DNA of 5,900 nucleotides from JBLHLB01 sp047618505 (lineage in GTDB: Bacteria; Planctomycetota; UBA1135; GCA-002686595): NCBI GenBank assembly GCA_047618505.1, contig JBLHLB010000269.1, positions 1-5,900 on the forward strand, given 5' to 3'. A model generated the notes under the pieces. It was not told the origin of the DNA. It ran no database searches and saw only the letters and a list, made by a program, of their open reading frames with translations. Below, piece after piece: positions 5,824 to 5,900 of the stretch (positions are counted from its first letter, which is position 1; each line of letters opens with the position of its first letter). Both the position numbers and the translations under genes were made by a program.

Positions 5824-5900
5824 ATGTTTACGCACCTCCTAAACGCCATGACTCTCGTTGTTCGATGCCTCGCGCCGTTCTCGCTGCTTGCGCTGGCTTT
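5824..5900 (+). CDS. Start of an exported protein gene (3' end outside window)
   Basis: An open frame begins 13 nt after the previous stop, on the same strand. It reads MFTHLLNAMTLVVRCLAPF followed by SLLALA at the window edge. An in-frame second ATG at 5848 gives MTLVVRCLAPFSLLALA, which on its own looks like a signal-peptide n- and h-region, so either start is possible. Neither has a purine-rich ribosome site. Only about 25 codons are visible and no family can be assigned. The close spacing suggests it belongs to the same operon. In clusters of this type another exported protein (for example a WD40-repeat or c-type cytochrome protein) is common, but nothing here shows that. Confidence 0.55.
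   Translation, partial: MFTHLLNAMTLVVRCLAPFSLLALA

Noticed and set aside
5826..5844. GTTTA / TAAAC inverted repeat after the DUF1549/DUF1553 gene
   Set aside because: Only 5 AT-rich base pairs with a 9-nt loop and no U-run, so not a believable terminator, and it overlaps the apparent start of the next gene.

Overview
The window is a same-strand (+) gene cluster of a kind typical of Planctomycetota and related PVC-group bacteria. Four genes are visible: the 3' end of a DUF1501 protein, a large secreted protein with two PPC domains, a secreted cytochrome-like protein combining Ig-like (Big_2), DUF1549 (PSCyt2) and DUF1553 (PSD1) regions, and the first codons of a fourth gene with a signal-peptide-like start. 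The lineage call rests on these families occurring together, which is a hallmark of Planctomycetota (also seen in Verrucomicrobiota and Lentisphaerota), and on the GC-rich coding sequence. It is not based on any marker gene.

Layout: 1-546 is the C-terminal part of the DUF1501 gene. After a 12-nt gap, 559-3309 encodes a 916-residue exported protein laid out as signal peptide, TIG-like/PPC, TIG-like/PPC, three Ig-like repeats, a basic helix and an acidic tail. Its stop overlaps the start of the next gene (ATGA, 3306-3309), which has a good Shine-Dalgarno sequence at 3294-3299. That gene, 3306-5810, encodes an 834-residue exported protein with two c-type heme-like motifs: CX4CH at residues 153-159 and CXXCH at residues 507-511. 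After a 13-nt gap, the fourth gene begins at about 5824 and runs off the window. There is no gene-free stretch longer than 13 nt, and I see no RNA gene, mobile element, CRISPR array, terminator or internal promoter.

The tight spacing and the overlap indicate one operon. All the gene products whose N-terminus is visible look exported, so the system probably works outside the cytoplasm. The DUF1549/DUF1553 protein is the likely redox partner, the DUF1501 protein a likely metal-dependent hydrolase-fold partner, and the PPC/Ig protein a likely binding or scaffold partner. The biochemical role of this family set is not established as far as I know. The cluster is an ordinary one for Planctomycetota, but functionally dark.
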